From: Terfezia claveryi
Lineage: Eukaryota > Ascomycota > Pezizomycetes > Pezizales > Pezizaceae
Assembly: GCA_015179025.1 (NCBI GenBank)
Contig: WHUX01000036.1
Span: forward strand, 248,001-312,000
DNA: 64,000 bases
Direction of reading: 5' to 3'
Of the stretch, positions 20,601 to 31,283 are shown piece by piece; within the stretch, counting starts at the first letter, position 1, and each line of letters starts with the position of its first letter. Made by a program: the position numbers and the translations under genes. A model generated the notes under the pieces. That model saw only the letters and a list, made by a program, of their open reading frames with translations, was not told where the DNA came from and made no database searches.

Positions 20601-23600
20601 GGGCATTGCATAAGGGTCCAGGGCAAGGTGTATCTCCTACCGCGGTTATATTACTATTGAACAAACGCGGTGGAATTCATGGTTACATTGTTGTGCTACT
20701 TTGTGGTTACATTGGTTTACCCTGAATTCATTGAGGCTGTATTTACAAGGAATGTCTGGTGAGTCACATGCTACAGTTCTGGTCCTATATCATATGATTC
20801 AACTATTTTCATCCATTGTACCTTAAATTTTTCTGCTATTTCCGCCAACAGAGCTGCAAATATTTGTCTAGGGGAGGAATATTGAGGAAGCTTACAGAGA
20901 AACCATAGTGGTGTACGGTAGTTGCGGAAGCTGTACAGTTGTGGGTGATTATTTTTGTTTCCACAGTGGGGCACAATGCGGCCGTAAGTGGTTGGACAAG
21001 TTCCTGAAAAGCGCTGCCTCGAGATAGCTTGAACACGAGTAAAAAGTTATCCCCGAAAAAAAGGAAACATCTGTCTAGAACATTCCGTACTTATGCGTCA
21101 TTTCGAATACTCTTTGATATTTTGCGATCCAGCAACAGGCTGATTACTAGTTCATATTGGAATGCCCTCGTGCGATAGTTAGCTGGATATACATATCGTA
21201 TGATTGACCTTGGATTTGGCGAGAAGGTGTATCCTTGCATTTCTACCTAAGCAGGGAGTTTCATCTTCACTAAATCAACCCCACGGGTCTGCGGCCAGCG
21301 GAGCCTGTACCCAGCCGTACCTTCAATCAAGCCCATTTACCTACAACTATTCTCAGAGAGGCCTTAAAAACTCGTCTTAGTAAGTACTATCCCCCCCCAA
21401 AAAAATAGCTTATCTCTTCACCAAGTAGATAAACCCTTGTGCTTAGTACCCAATAATATTAATTGAGTGAGTATAATGCGGGCTGTAGTTTCTCTGCATA
21501 TCTAACAAACCATGTCGTTATGAGACAACGAGTAGTGAACCAGACCACAGCGCAGATCACAGGCACGGCGTACCTGCTTAAAAGCAAAAAAATGGATCGA
21601 ACGGTCCTCTTCTCTTAATAGCACCACCGGATTTCTCTCCTTGAGATTTACCTCCCGTAGTTAAGGATGTATATTTCCACGCCACTAACTGTTGTCAGTT
21701 TTTACACCATGGCCACTTGTGAAAATCCACTAAAATCCATAAACCCAATGAATTGCATGCTGCTCTTGGGTTCATGAGAACAATATCTGGCATTTATTTT
21801 CACCCAAGCTTAAACTTTTGCTACCACTCCACTCAACAAGTGTTCAGTTCCACTGAAAATTGGTGAAGCATGGGTACAAGTCACATACATATCTGCATGA
21901 GGGAGAATATGGAAACCAACTGATTCTAAACCTCTTGCAGTACTCGAATTTAGTATCTTCCATTTTTTTCTGCGTATATGTATTTTTTCAAGGATAGGTA
22001 GAACCTGCTCCTGCCTTTCATGAATTCTCAATGTTGGTGGTTTTGATGTTTAGAGATTGCCTAGAACTATACAAGTATAAGTGTTTCTGAACCCTAGGCA
22101 GAACTAAAACAGACTTGAAATTTTCTAGTGTGTTAGAATGTTATGTTTCATGAAGGACAAGATTGAGCAGTAAATAGAGCCTTGCAAAGCGGCACAGTGG
22201 AACTTTCTTCACGATCCTCAACTGTAAAAAGCTCCACTATAGCCATGTGAACCTTGTTGAAGGTGCGCGTTACCGATCTGCCAGACAAGCCCAATGCATC
22301 TGCAACGAAAGAAATCCTTGTCCGATATTCCGATCCGGATCCACAAATCTCTGAGCCCATCGCCATGCAGGCGTCCAAGGGGGATGCTGAAGGAGAATAG
22401 AATGCTCATAACTAAAATAGGCACCCAAGCAAGCTTGAAAAGCTACTAGAGGAACATCTTCGTAATAACGTAATAACGGCCTGAGGTTTAGCGGAATATC
22501 TGAAGCGTTTGGGCTATACTTCAATGTTCAATATAACCCACTAGTTATAACAAAATATGGGTACTTAAGAATCGGGCTCCTTGATGTAGCATCGGATCCT
22601 TAATTAAGATCATGAATATGGGGCCAGAAGCTAGATGGTTCATCTATAGCTAGGGGTCAGCTGTTAAACATACATTGTCGAAGCTCAATGAATTCAGAAG
22701 TCAAAGTTATTTGCAAATTATGCTTGATATGTATGAAGTTGAATCACTGTATTTCACATGACGGCAGTATATGTATCTACTGAACAATCCAAAGTAAAGT
22801 TGACCCCGAACAAGTCGTGAGGAACTAAATTCAAATTCTACGCAATTTACTGTTTCGGTTGGACTTCAAATCCTAATATACCACATGGGGTTATATGGGT
22901 TATCATGCAGGCTAGTGGAGTGAGGTATAATACACCACTGTTTATACTTCGCTTGCATCACTGCCAGTGACTATGAGGGCGCCATTTAACAATAAAACCC
23001 TCTATGGGCATAGAAACAGAGAAAGGACTTAAAAGCAGAATGCAACAAGTTGCCTTACGAACAGGTTGAGTATTGTACAGAGACTGGAAACTAATTCCGA
23101 CTAACCGCGCCAGGACGCGGGGATGTGTGTTCAAAATCACCTAAATCAGTCCGGGTCGATAATGCCAGAAATGGAGGCATACCAAGGCCCTTCTTGGTCC
23201 GGTAGGGCCCGAATTTAATGGTATCAAGAAGCCGAGGCATAGTGAGGGAAACATGGTGTTTGTGAGTTTGTGAGGACCCGAAATGCAGGGTTTGAGGTTG
23301 GGAAGTTGAAGAACCATGACCCCGAGTTTCTCCGTTGAATTTGTGACAGCACTAGCAGATGGGAAGATGATCCAGTTGCGCCAGTGTGACTTCAAAGCTG
23401 GAAGTGTTCCCGTTCCCTCGGCGGCTGTTTTCTCAGCTGCAGCCATGCACTATCCCTGATGGACAATCGAAATTAATAGGTAAACAGGATGGAGTCTCAA
23501 TGTATAACGGGTAAATGGCCAAAAAGGCCCTCGTTTCCTCGTTTGATGAGTGTGCCCCATGATTCCCCATTTCCACGTGGATCGACACTGCATGGGAAAC

Positions 23601-24965
23601 CAACTCGTCTGCATGCGATTTCGCTCATTGGTAAATGAGGTTTTATCTTATTTTAGGTGGGAAGCAACTTTAATTCTGCTGTGATACCAAAATCCTCGAC
23701 CAGGGCTAGAGTCGAAGACCAGTATGGAAATATTGAGCGGCCGGAATCACCCTATCATAAGCACCTCGTAACTGGTGATGAGCGGATTTAAAAATATAAA
23801 AAAAAGGTATACACGTACTACCTAGATACTCAGGCTCAACACGAAATATTCAGGGTGGTAGGGGAGAGAAGGTTTAGTACAATCTCTTCAATTCTAGGAC
23901 ACATAACAGGGGTGAGGATTTCGCAGAATCCACTGTGGCTTGATTAAGAGATCAGTCCTTACAGATTCGTCACCCGGAAGCTTCTTTGGTAACGTGTGCT
24001 CAGAGGTACCATACAAACTGGTCCTCGACTTCTCAGATCAGACGCCTGTACGAAAGCAGTCTTAACCCAAGTTCACCCCGTCATGACCTTAGGTCGCTTG
24101 CGGGTATAGACAAAAAAAAAAAAATAAAACCAAGTGCCCCACCGCTTCTAAGGAAGAGGGGGATTTCTGGTGCCCTAGTGATATATCAACTCCCAGGCTT
24201 AAGGTTATACACACCCTAGCCCACTCCGAATGTATTTATACTGATAGTCCGGTCTCTCAATTGGCAGCACTGTTACAATCAGTCGTTGTAAACAGCTCAT
24301 CTACGTATGCTGTACCAGTTCTATGAATTTAGATCAGAACATCAGGGTCTTCAGCGGTTGGACGAGCCTCCCATGATATTAACCTCTAGTACATATATGT
24401 CTGAATCTATCAATTGAAACTCCATAGCGGCGAGGGCGGGAGGCAGCTTCTGACCTGTGCAGATACATGTATGGCACACAAAATGACAATTAGGCAAGGG
24501 TAAGTCATGATCCTTCCGCTGTGTATCTCGAGTCTACAAGGAGATCATAAAGGTTGACTCCGTTCCCCTTGCCCCCAGGAGCTCACCAGGCGTGAGCGAG
24601 TGATTGTTGTTGTCTCTGCTCGATGAGTTGGAAAGTAGCAAAATTGATCTAAGCCATCCGTCAGGAACAGCTCTAGAAGTTGGGTCCTTTGGAGGAGGTG
24701 CGATGATTCCACGGCGTTTTAGGTATTTAACCACTTATTCTGGCTCAGGACTGAAGAATTAGATATGAAAGGTTGGCGTCTTTATGAATTAGTATACGTC
24801 CAACTTTATTCATTCTTTTATTTTCATCAGCTTGACTTTTTGTAATCCATTGTCTATACCTTCTCCCCAAGAATTCTCATCAATTCAACTACCCTCTCAG
24901 TTTATAGCTGAAACTGCGGCCTATACTGCCACTCCATCAGTCATCCCCATGTCAGTCAATGCCCT
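20601..24965. other. gene-poor stretch, weak coding-like fragments only
   Basis: No supported gene in about 4.4 kb. On the minus strand, 22148-22524 contains protein-like pieces in two frames (ISFVADALGLSGRSVTRTFN and PLNLRPLLRYYEDVPLVAFQ). Positions 21810-22031 contain another (SSTARGLESVGFHILPHADM), and 23141-23446 is an ATG-initiated 101-codon frame. None has a recognisable domain or a closing splice structure; they may be relics. Confidence 0.35.
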
Positions 24966-25747
24966 TTGAAACCCATATCATCTGCTGTTACTATCAAGTT
25001 TTATAATGGCCAGCCCGCAAACTGCCAGGAAGTGGTTGATCCAGAGGATGATGAAGAATTCTTTCCAGAGTATTGGCCAGCTGCACCTGAAAATACCAAA
25101 CTTTGGATAAATAACCAAATTACTTTTGCACAACTCTTGAAAACTCAGAAGGCATTGCTCAATGACGTCCTGCCTCCCAATGAGATATTCGAAGGGGATG
25201 TGAATGACATTGTTGATGGTCACGCAGGTGGAAAAGATTTAAAGTTGAGAGGCTGGAAAGAGAAGTTTGATCAATTTTATAGCCTTGAAACAGTAGAGAA
25301 GTAGTGGAAATGGTTTGCGGAGCTCTATGCAGAGGTAAGTCCATATACTTCCTCCATAGCAGACTAATTTCATTGACTACAAAAATTGTGATCATATAGG
25401 ACCTCCCACCGTTAACAAAATTCACACAAGAGTACCCCCAATTTTGCAACGGCAGGAAATTCCTGGTAGTAAATGCATATCCTAATGATAATGCATTTGG
25501 GCTTGGTAGGTTCCAAAGATATTCCTAAGCGTTTAAGGCTTCCATATTGGTTCATAACTATAACCACAATATGACCAAGGCTCCGGGTGCTCACTTTATT
25601 TCGCCGCAAACCGGTCCCAATGCTGGAAAAGCATGCGGTCGCTCATTTGACTGCATATTCCTGACGATCAGCAACTGTACCGTGTCAGATCTTTCATTGA
25701 ATACCGGCCTCACGGATTCTGAGCCCACAGTGTATCCTATCCTATAA
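24966..25747 (+). pseudogene. intron-containing pseudogene with two in-frame stops
   Basis: One frame reads KFYNGQPANCQEVVDPEDDE, EEFFPEYWPAAPENTKLWIN, then FDQFYSLETVEK, a TAG (25302-25304), WKWFAELYAE. A consensus intron follows, from GTAAGT at 25333 through a GACTAAT branch to an ATATAG acceptor at about 25400. It continues DLPPLTKFTQEYPQFCNGRK, FLVVNAYPNDNAFGLGRF, a TAA at about 25529, then VHNYNHNMTKAPGAHFIS. Composition and frame run through both stops and across a perfect intron, so this was a spliced host-type gene that has lost function. No family is recognised. CAA/CAG to TAA/TAG changes are compatible with C-to-T mutation. The start lies at or before 24966. Confidence 0.5.
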
Positions 25748-26052
25748 AGTCCTTTTCTGCGCAACGATAATACGTAGACATCCCTATTTTTTGCCAGCAA
25801 TCTTTGCCGAAGGCCCCCGGAGATAATATACAAACATTCCAGGCGCTAAGCGATGCACCGATCCCTGAGACCATATCAGTTTTGACGTAACCTAAGTAAT
25901 GGTGGTGTTCTCAAACAGCACCATACATTCTCGGCCAAATACAGCTACTACGGGGTATGAGGCTCAATAATCCCACATATCCACAAACTACTGAACCGTA
26001 GGTGAGAATGCGCAACAGCAAATACACCGCAGTGTAGAAATGTGCCAACGTC

Positions 26053-26517
26053 TTTTCCGCTTCCGCGAGGCTCATTATCATTGCATGTCCGTCATGGCGA
26101 CAAGGCTATAGAGATGAAGCTCGCAGTCTTCCACGATTCGAGAAAGTTTTGGAAGATTTCGTGCAACGCCATCCTTTGGGCTACTCTGACAGAGGCTTTA
26201 TAAGCACTGAAGACCCTAACGTGCTTGTTGAAACCAAAAAGCCTACCCTTACTTTACCCCCATCTTATCGAATCCGGCAGCTGACATGGAACTGGTCCAG
26301 ATTCCGCGGCTCAATAATGGCCTGGAGGAACAACTGGCAAGGCAGGTGGAGGATACCGAACTGAAATGAACGTTAGGGTGGATGATTGCAGCTCATGATG
26401 GCAGATGGGAAGGGAAGTATCTGGAATCGGCTTATCGATCAACTGAGGTGTGTCTGGGTATCGGGATGCAAGAAACCGTTTTTAGAGGTTGGTTCAAAAG
26501 GAAGCTGGGTACGTGCT
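26053..26517 (+). pseudogene. broken unassigned coding sequence
   Basis: A first frame reads SARLIIIACPSWRQGYRDEA, RSLPRFEKVLEDFVQRHPLG, YSDRGFISTEDPNVLVETKK. The reading then moves to a second frame at about 26282: DMELVQIPRLNNGLEEQLAR, QVEDTELK, an in-frame TGA (26366-26368), TLGWMIAAHDGRWEGKYLES, AYRSTEVCLGIGMQETVFRG, ending at the TGA at 26515-26517. Amino-acid composition is convincing on both sides of the shift and the stop. The shift could be a short intron ending CGGCAG, but the TGA remains. No domain is recognised. It lies about 300 bp after the other pseudogene, in the same orientation, so both could be parts of one decayed gene. Confidence 0.4.
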
Positions 26518-27539
26518 GATGATCTCACTCGGCCAAACGCTGGTAATAGGGTCTCATGCTAACTTATTGAAATTTTTTACAGAAGTATTATAGTCCGTAA
26601 GAGTCATGTTACTTTGTCTTCCAACAGCCGGGCGTCATGCAAACCAGACAAGAACTTTTGAATTCCTTCTGTGTTTGAAATTGGGGGCAATACCTACATG
26701 AGCTTGTCTATACTCCCTAGCCATAGAAGTTCGGGTATAATCTCCATGATTGTACAGCATGATATATGCGTCTGTGTGTGGGTATAACTACAGTACAAAG
26801 TATATTGATACAGCACTTAAAAGCCCAGTCTTGAACTGCATTGTCAAAACCACGTGACCTGCCAACCCTCCATTCTCGACATTTCCCCAAAGCGGTAATT
26901 CACCATTCACTAAAGGAGCACTAGCAATTCGGAATGAGTATTTTCTCCACAGTCCTTATTGGCATGTCACCCTCGCAGTTACCACCTCCCCAGGAATCTT
27001 GCAACGAAACTAAATCCGTATATAAAAAAATTTAAAAAAAATTTAAAAAAAAAAAGGAAAAAAAAACTAAACTAAGTCCCTTACTCTACACGATTCAATT
27101 GTCTCCTTGAGGACAGCTAGAATTCGAGTTCCGGGCTGCCCCGCCCGTTTCATGTTGGTGCGGCCAAGGCTATATGTACCACATAGCGTAACAAATCTGG
27201 TTGCGTACATACATCTATATTCTTAGACCGGTTCTGTTGGAACGGGCAGGTGGTCTCGATAAACCAATGGGGAAGCGATCAAAAGAAATCCTACACTGTC
27301 TTTGGAGGGGGTTTTGTGCCAGCCGACTAGGCACGTAGGAATATCATCCTCAATTGTAATTGCCCATCTATCTAGGCCTAGCCCTTATCCCTAAGAGATC
27401 CTCTAGATTTCTACGATCCCAAATTCTGCAAGTCCTATATTCACATAATCATACCTAACGTTCCGCTCTACACTCCACCGAGAAATTACAGGAACAAGAA
27501 TCCGCACAACTATATTCTCTCCACCTCAGGGGCACGCAA
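26518..27539. other. intergenic with an A-rich tract at 27026-27067
   Basis: No gene is supported. The A-rich block (runs of 7-11 A broken by TTT and GG) could be a retroposed tail or a simple low-complexity tract. Confidence 0.45.
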
Positions 27540-28348
27540 GCAGAATGTCCTACGCTACAGATTTTGGAATCCTTTAAATGGCAACGAGTTTGGATTAAGC
27601 TTCATCTAGACGACGATCTCGTCGGGCTGCACCCTAATTACCTCACCGGTGAGCATTCATGCTCCCTCTAGGCAAGAAGAGAGATACTGAACACTGGGAA
27701 ATGCCCTATACATACAGATTCGGATCTTTTCAGGCCCCATACTCACCCCCGTGCCAATAAATATGAAGCATTGGGGATTAGAGACCCCGAGGATGAAGAC
27801 CCACAAGACCCAACATTTCTGTTCAAACCTGTGTGAGACATGCAAAAGTAGATCAAGTCCTTTAGTATTGCTTGGATTACCCACAGTGTCAGTTCGTCAA
27901 GCACCTCATTGCTAGAAAGGTTAGTCAATGGCTAAAATATAAAGCTGAAAAGCGACATGGGGGAGACAGATATGCTAAGGTGATGGTGAACTTCAGGAAA
28001 AGCAATTGCCGTTGCGTGCAGTCGGGGCCAGGAAAAAACTATGATTATGTCCTTCAAATTAGAATGCCCGACATCTACGACGGTAAATCATCCAACGTTT
28101 TCCGAAGATCTCCGGAGGAATTTACCCTGAACACATTTCAGGACAAAACTTTGGGTTCTGCAATCGGCTGGTACGCCTCCAGGTGTAATAGTCTATCAAT
28201 CATGTTTCGGATTTCTAACATAGCTTCTATGAAGGTCCCGCAATTACCACGCATACTTGTCATTGATCATATGACGGTGCTTTGTTTGGACCTGAGGGGG
28301 CCAGCGAGAGTGACCACCCTAACTGAAGATGTGAAAGTACTCACATGA
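27540..28348 (+). pseudogene. unassigned coding-like fragments
   Basis: About 27546-27650 reads LESFKWQRVWIKLHLDDDLV up to a GTGAGC donor-like site. About 27730-27838 reads RANKYEALGIRDPEDEDPQD. From 27872 a 158-codon frame without ATG (VSQWLKYKAEKRHGGDRYAK, then YVLQIRMPDIYDGKSSNVFR) ends at 28348. All are on the plus strand and protein-like, but not joined by a verified splice structure. No domain is recognised. They may be relics of one gene or of a transposon. Confidence 0.25.
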
Positions 28349-28515
28349 AATGAACATAAGAATGGTGATCTAGTACATATACCATTCAATTGTCATAGAT
28401 TCGTGTCTGACTCCAAGTGTACCATTGCTGATATGCCGGATGTACACTTGGGTACCTTTATGATCTAGTAAGACCTTCGAATGTATATTGAGACAGACCA
28501 GGGCCCCCAGCCGAG

Positions 28516-28797
28516 GACTCCTTCTCTGTGTGTGGCGAGATCCAGAACGCGGCACACTTGCTGGAATGTGCCTGGATAGGAGGCGAGAATGGGAGGAGGC
28601 CTGAGGAAGTATGCAGAGACGGGGAAGGAAGTATGGGATTTTTTAAAAGCGGCCTAGTTCGAGTTTGTCTTCGTTGGTGGTGTTCTGGGTCTTTGTCGAG
28701 TCACTTCTTTTCCCGACTCGGGGCTGTACGTAGATACGAGGCAGGGAACAGCCGCGGAGTACCCACTTCGGAGATGCCTTCTCCCGTCATAAACTAG
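28516..28797 (+). mobile_element. 3' fragment of a Tad-like LINE (reverse transcriptase C-terminus)
   Basis: The frame encodes VCGEIQNAAHLLECAWIGGE followed by NGRRPEEVCRD. The pattern C-G-E-x-Q-x-A-x-H-L-L-x-C-x(4)-G with a downstream GR-x-x-EE matches the Cys/His motif at the end of non-LTR retrotransposon polyproteins of the fungal Tad clade. The reverse transcriptase core is absent, as in the usual 5'-truncated LINE copy. The first Cys of the motif is shifted and the downstream frame drifts, so it is inactive. TA-rich DNA follows at about 28810. Confidence 0.55.
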
Positions 28798-31283
28798 ATG
28801 AATACAAGAACTGCATTATTTAAAATAAAAAATATAAGACCTTCGTTCCAATCCATACTTTATTCTCACCTGCCAGCCAATGATCACCGCTGGCCAACTT
28901 TATCCACTCAGGTCTAGCATGAAATCATAGTTGAGGACATTGTATCATGGTCTGATCCACCTACCAATTCAAACTTCTCGGGAGAGTCTGGCGCCCACGG
29001 GAGGGGCCGTGCCAGCCAGACTACTGGCGCCTCTCTGTGTGAAGGAAGACATGCAAGGAAATCTGGCACTCGCCAAGCTGAGAGCCAACACAGAAGACTT
29101 CAGACTAATCCTCAAGCTACGAACAACGAACATCGTGACACTATTGCTCATGGTACTACGATCCTTTGTGATTTGACATTACTGCAGCCCATACACAGGT
29201 GCTTGCCTCACATGCGTCAAGCCGGAAGGCCTTCGGTCACGTCTTCGATATACCGGTATCATATGCACCAGCTCTCTCTTCCATGACCCATTGCCGATTA
29301 CACTGGAGGCTATCACATTGAGTATGGACCCAAGAACGAGGTGGAGCCAGTCTCGGGGTTCAGGGCTTGATTAACGGAATGCATGGTCGCCTCGAAGATC
29401 ACGCAAAGTGTTAATTTGGACAATAGGTGAGTACTTATGTACTCGTTACCAACGATGAATTGTTGCACGCTGCAATGCAAGCTGCACACCTGGCTGAATT
29501 GAGGTATAGGAGTTTCAAGTGGCTTATGGGATTTAGGAATACCATTCATGCAGCGTGCAACAATTCATAGTGGTAACGAGTAGGTACAACTAGAGATTAA
29601 TCCCAATTTCGATTTGGCGAGGACCACGATAGAAGCCTCGCACCAATCATTTAGTCCCACATGAGCACATCTGTTCACAAGTGTCACCTATGTTTAACGT
29701 ATGTATAGCATTTGAAACTCTGTTGTCATTGGGTTTAAAAAATATTACATGGATCCTTTTCCAATAACCCTCAATTTGTGATTCCTTTCCAGCAAGAGAG
29801 CTGCCGGAAAGTCAAGGTTTAGAGAAGTCGGGGTGCTTGGGGAAGTGTCACATCTTACTACCTTGAGCTACAATACCAGACGGCTTTGCATCTTGAACAC
29901 CTTCCCAAGCCCATGATGTGACCCGTACTGCTCACACAATGCTTGAAGCACGGCGTATAAACAATACTTCGAGATTAAAAACACTGCCTGAAAAAATTAT
30001 ATTGCAGATGGGGGTAGAAGATGGAGTATGTATTGAGGTTGTCTAGGTGCGCAAATGGGGATGGTGTTTATATAACACCTGTCCAAGAGCACGTGGGTTG
30101 CCAGTAAGTATTCTTAGGTATGTAGGTATTGGCGAAAGAATACATGCGGCAGCAAGGCCAGCATCCACCGAGAGATGAAAAAACCCAGGGCATTATCCTT
30201 AAATAGAATCCGAATTAAGAGACACACCGAGTCAAATGAATTAAGTGTACCGGTATATGAAGAGGGGCCGTACTCTACTGTACTTACATACGTTTGGCAG
30301 ACGCTGCAATTCCCTCGTTTGCCCCCTACAATCTCAACGCACAACTCCAACTCCCCTTCCCTATTCCCTTACAATAATACATACTAAGTACATAAACAAT
30401 CTCCCACGCTCCATCAAACTCTGTTGCGTAATCTACGCGGACGTTACTACAAAATCTTCAATCAACCCCAAGGTAGTTATGCAACGAGGGATTTCCAGAC
30501 CAGATTTCCCCTCCCTCTAATATTCTCTTTTTAACCTAGCAAAACGTTGTCGATATCAAAAAGGGATCCTCATGCAGGTTCCATGCGGTGGTAAATCCTC
30601 GATGTGAGCGTTGTCCGATAAGCACCAGGAACATCTCGCAAATTGTACATACTTACATGTAATATATTCAATGTGCGCTCATTCGTGGGCGGCTATTCCT
30701 CCCTCTTGTTCAGCGAGTGCCCCGAGGTTTCTAAACAGCCAACACAGTTAATAATTTATTGATCATTTTCGGCTGCAAGTCATAATCAACTTCAATTCAA
30801 CAATACCATAGGACCTTGCACCTAAGGCCTACAAACTGCCAATATGTCTTGATGGACCCTATGTTAGGGAACGAAAATACTGCATTCGTGTTGTTCCTTG
30901 TGAAGCTTTTATTTGAGACATTTCGTAAGTTCACAAGTGTGCTCAGGCCAAGCATATAATTGCCTGACCACTCCTATATTTTCCAGAGAACTGTGTCAAC
31001 TCAAAAAAGCAAAAAGCACCATCAGCACCACTTATTCATGTTTCTTTGTAACATCTCTGCCCACCAAGCACATAGAAGAAGGCTGAAACTAGAAAATTCC
31101 CTTCCACAGTAACCCAAAGGACATCCTCCATTCCCTATATCATAACCTAACCACAACAGCAAAAGCGCAGCAAACAGGAATATCTCTAACAATCAGCAAA
31201 GGAGGGAATAAAACAAAAAAACCTCCTCCTACCGCCTCCCTTTCATATCTTCATGTATCATCAAACATCGGCCTCTTGGCCAC
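28798..31283. other. gene-poor stretch, contains palindromic repeats
   Basis: No supported gene. It contains a compact inverted repeat of the dispersed motif at 28985-29023 (AGTCTGG facing CCAGACTA around GGGGCC) and a larger hairpin at 29440-29582. Its last few hundred bases are the 3' flank of AIM21. Confidence 0.45.
29440..29582. repeat. inverted repeat with arms of about 38 bp (MITE-like)
   Basis: The left arm, 29440-29477 (TACTCGTTACCAACGATGAA, TTGTTGCACGCTGCAATG), is mirrored at 29543-29582 (CATTCATGCAGCGTGCAACA, ATTCATAGTGGTAACGAGTA) with a few mismatches. The loop is about 65 bp. It has the size of a solo terminal-repeat hairpin or an RNA-hairpin locus. Confidence 0.75.

Noticed and set aside
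27026..27067. A-rich tract considered as a poly(A) tail of a retroposed gene
   Set aside because: No coding or SINE-like sequence directly upstream and no visible target-site duplication.
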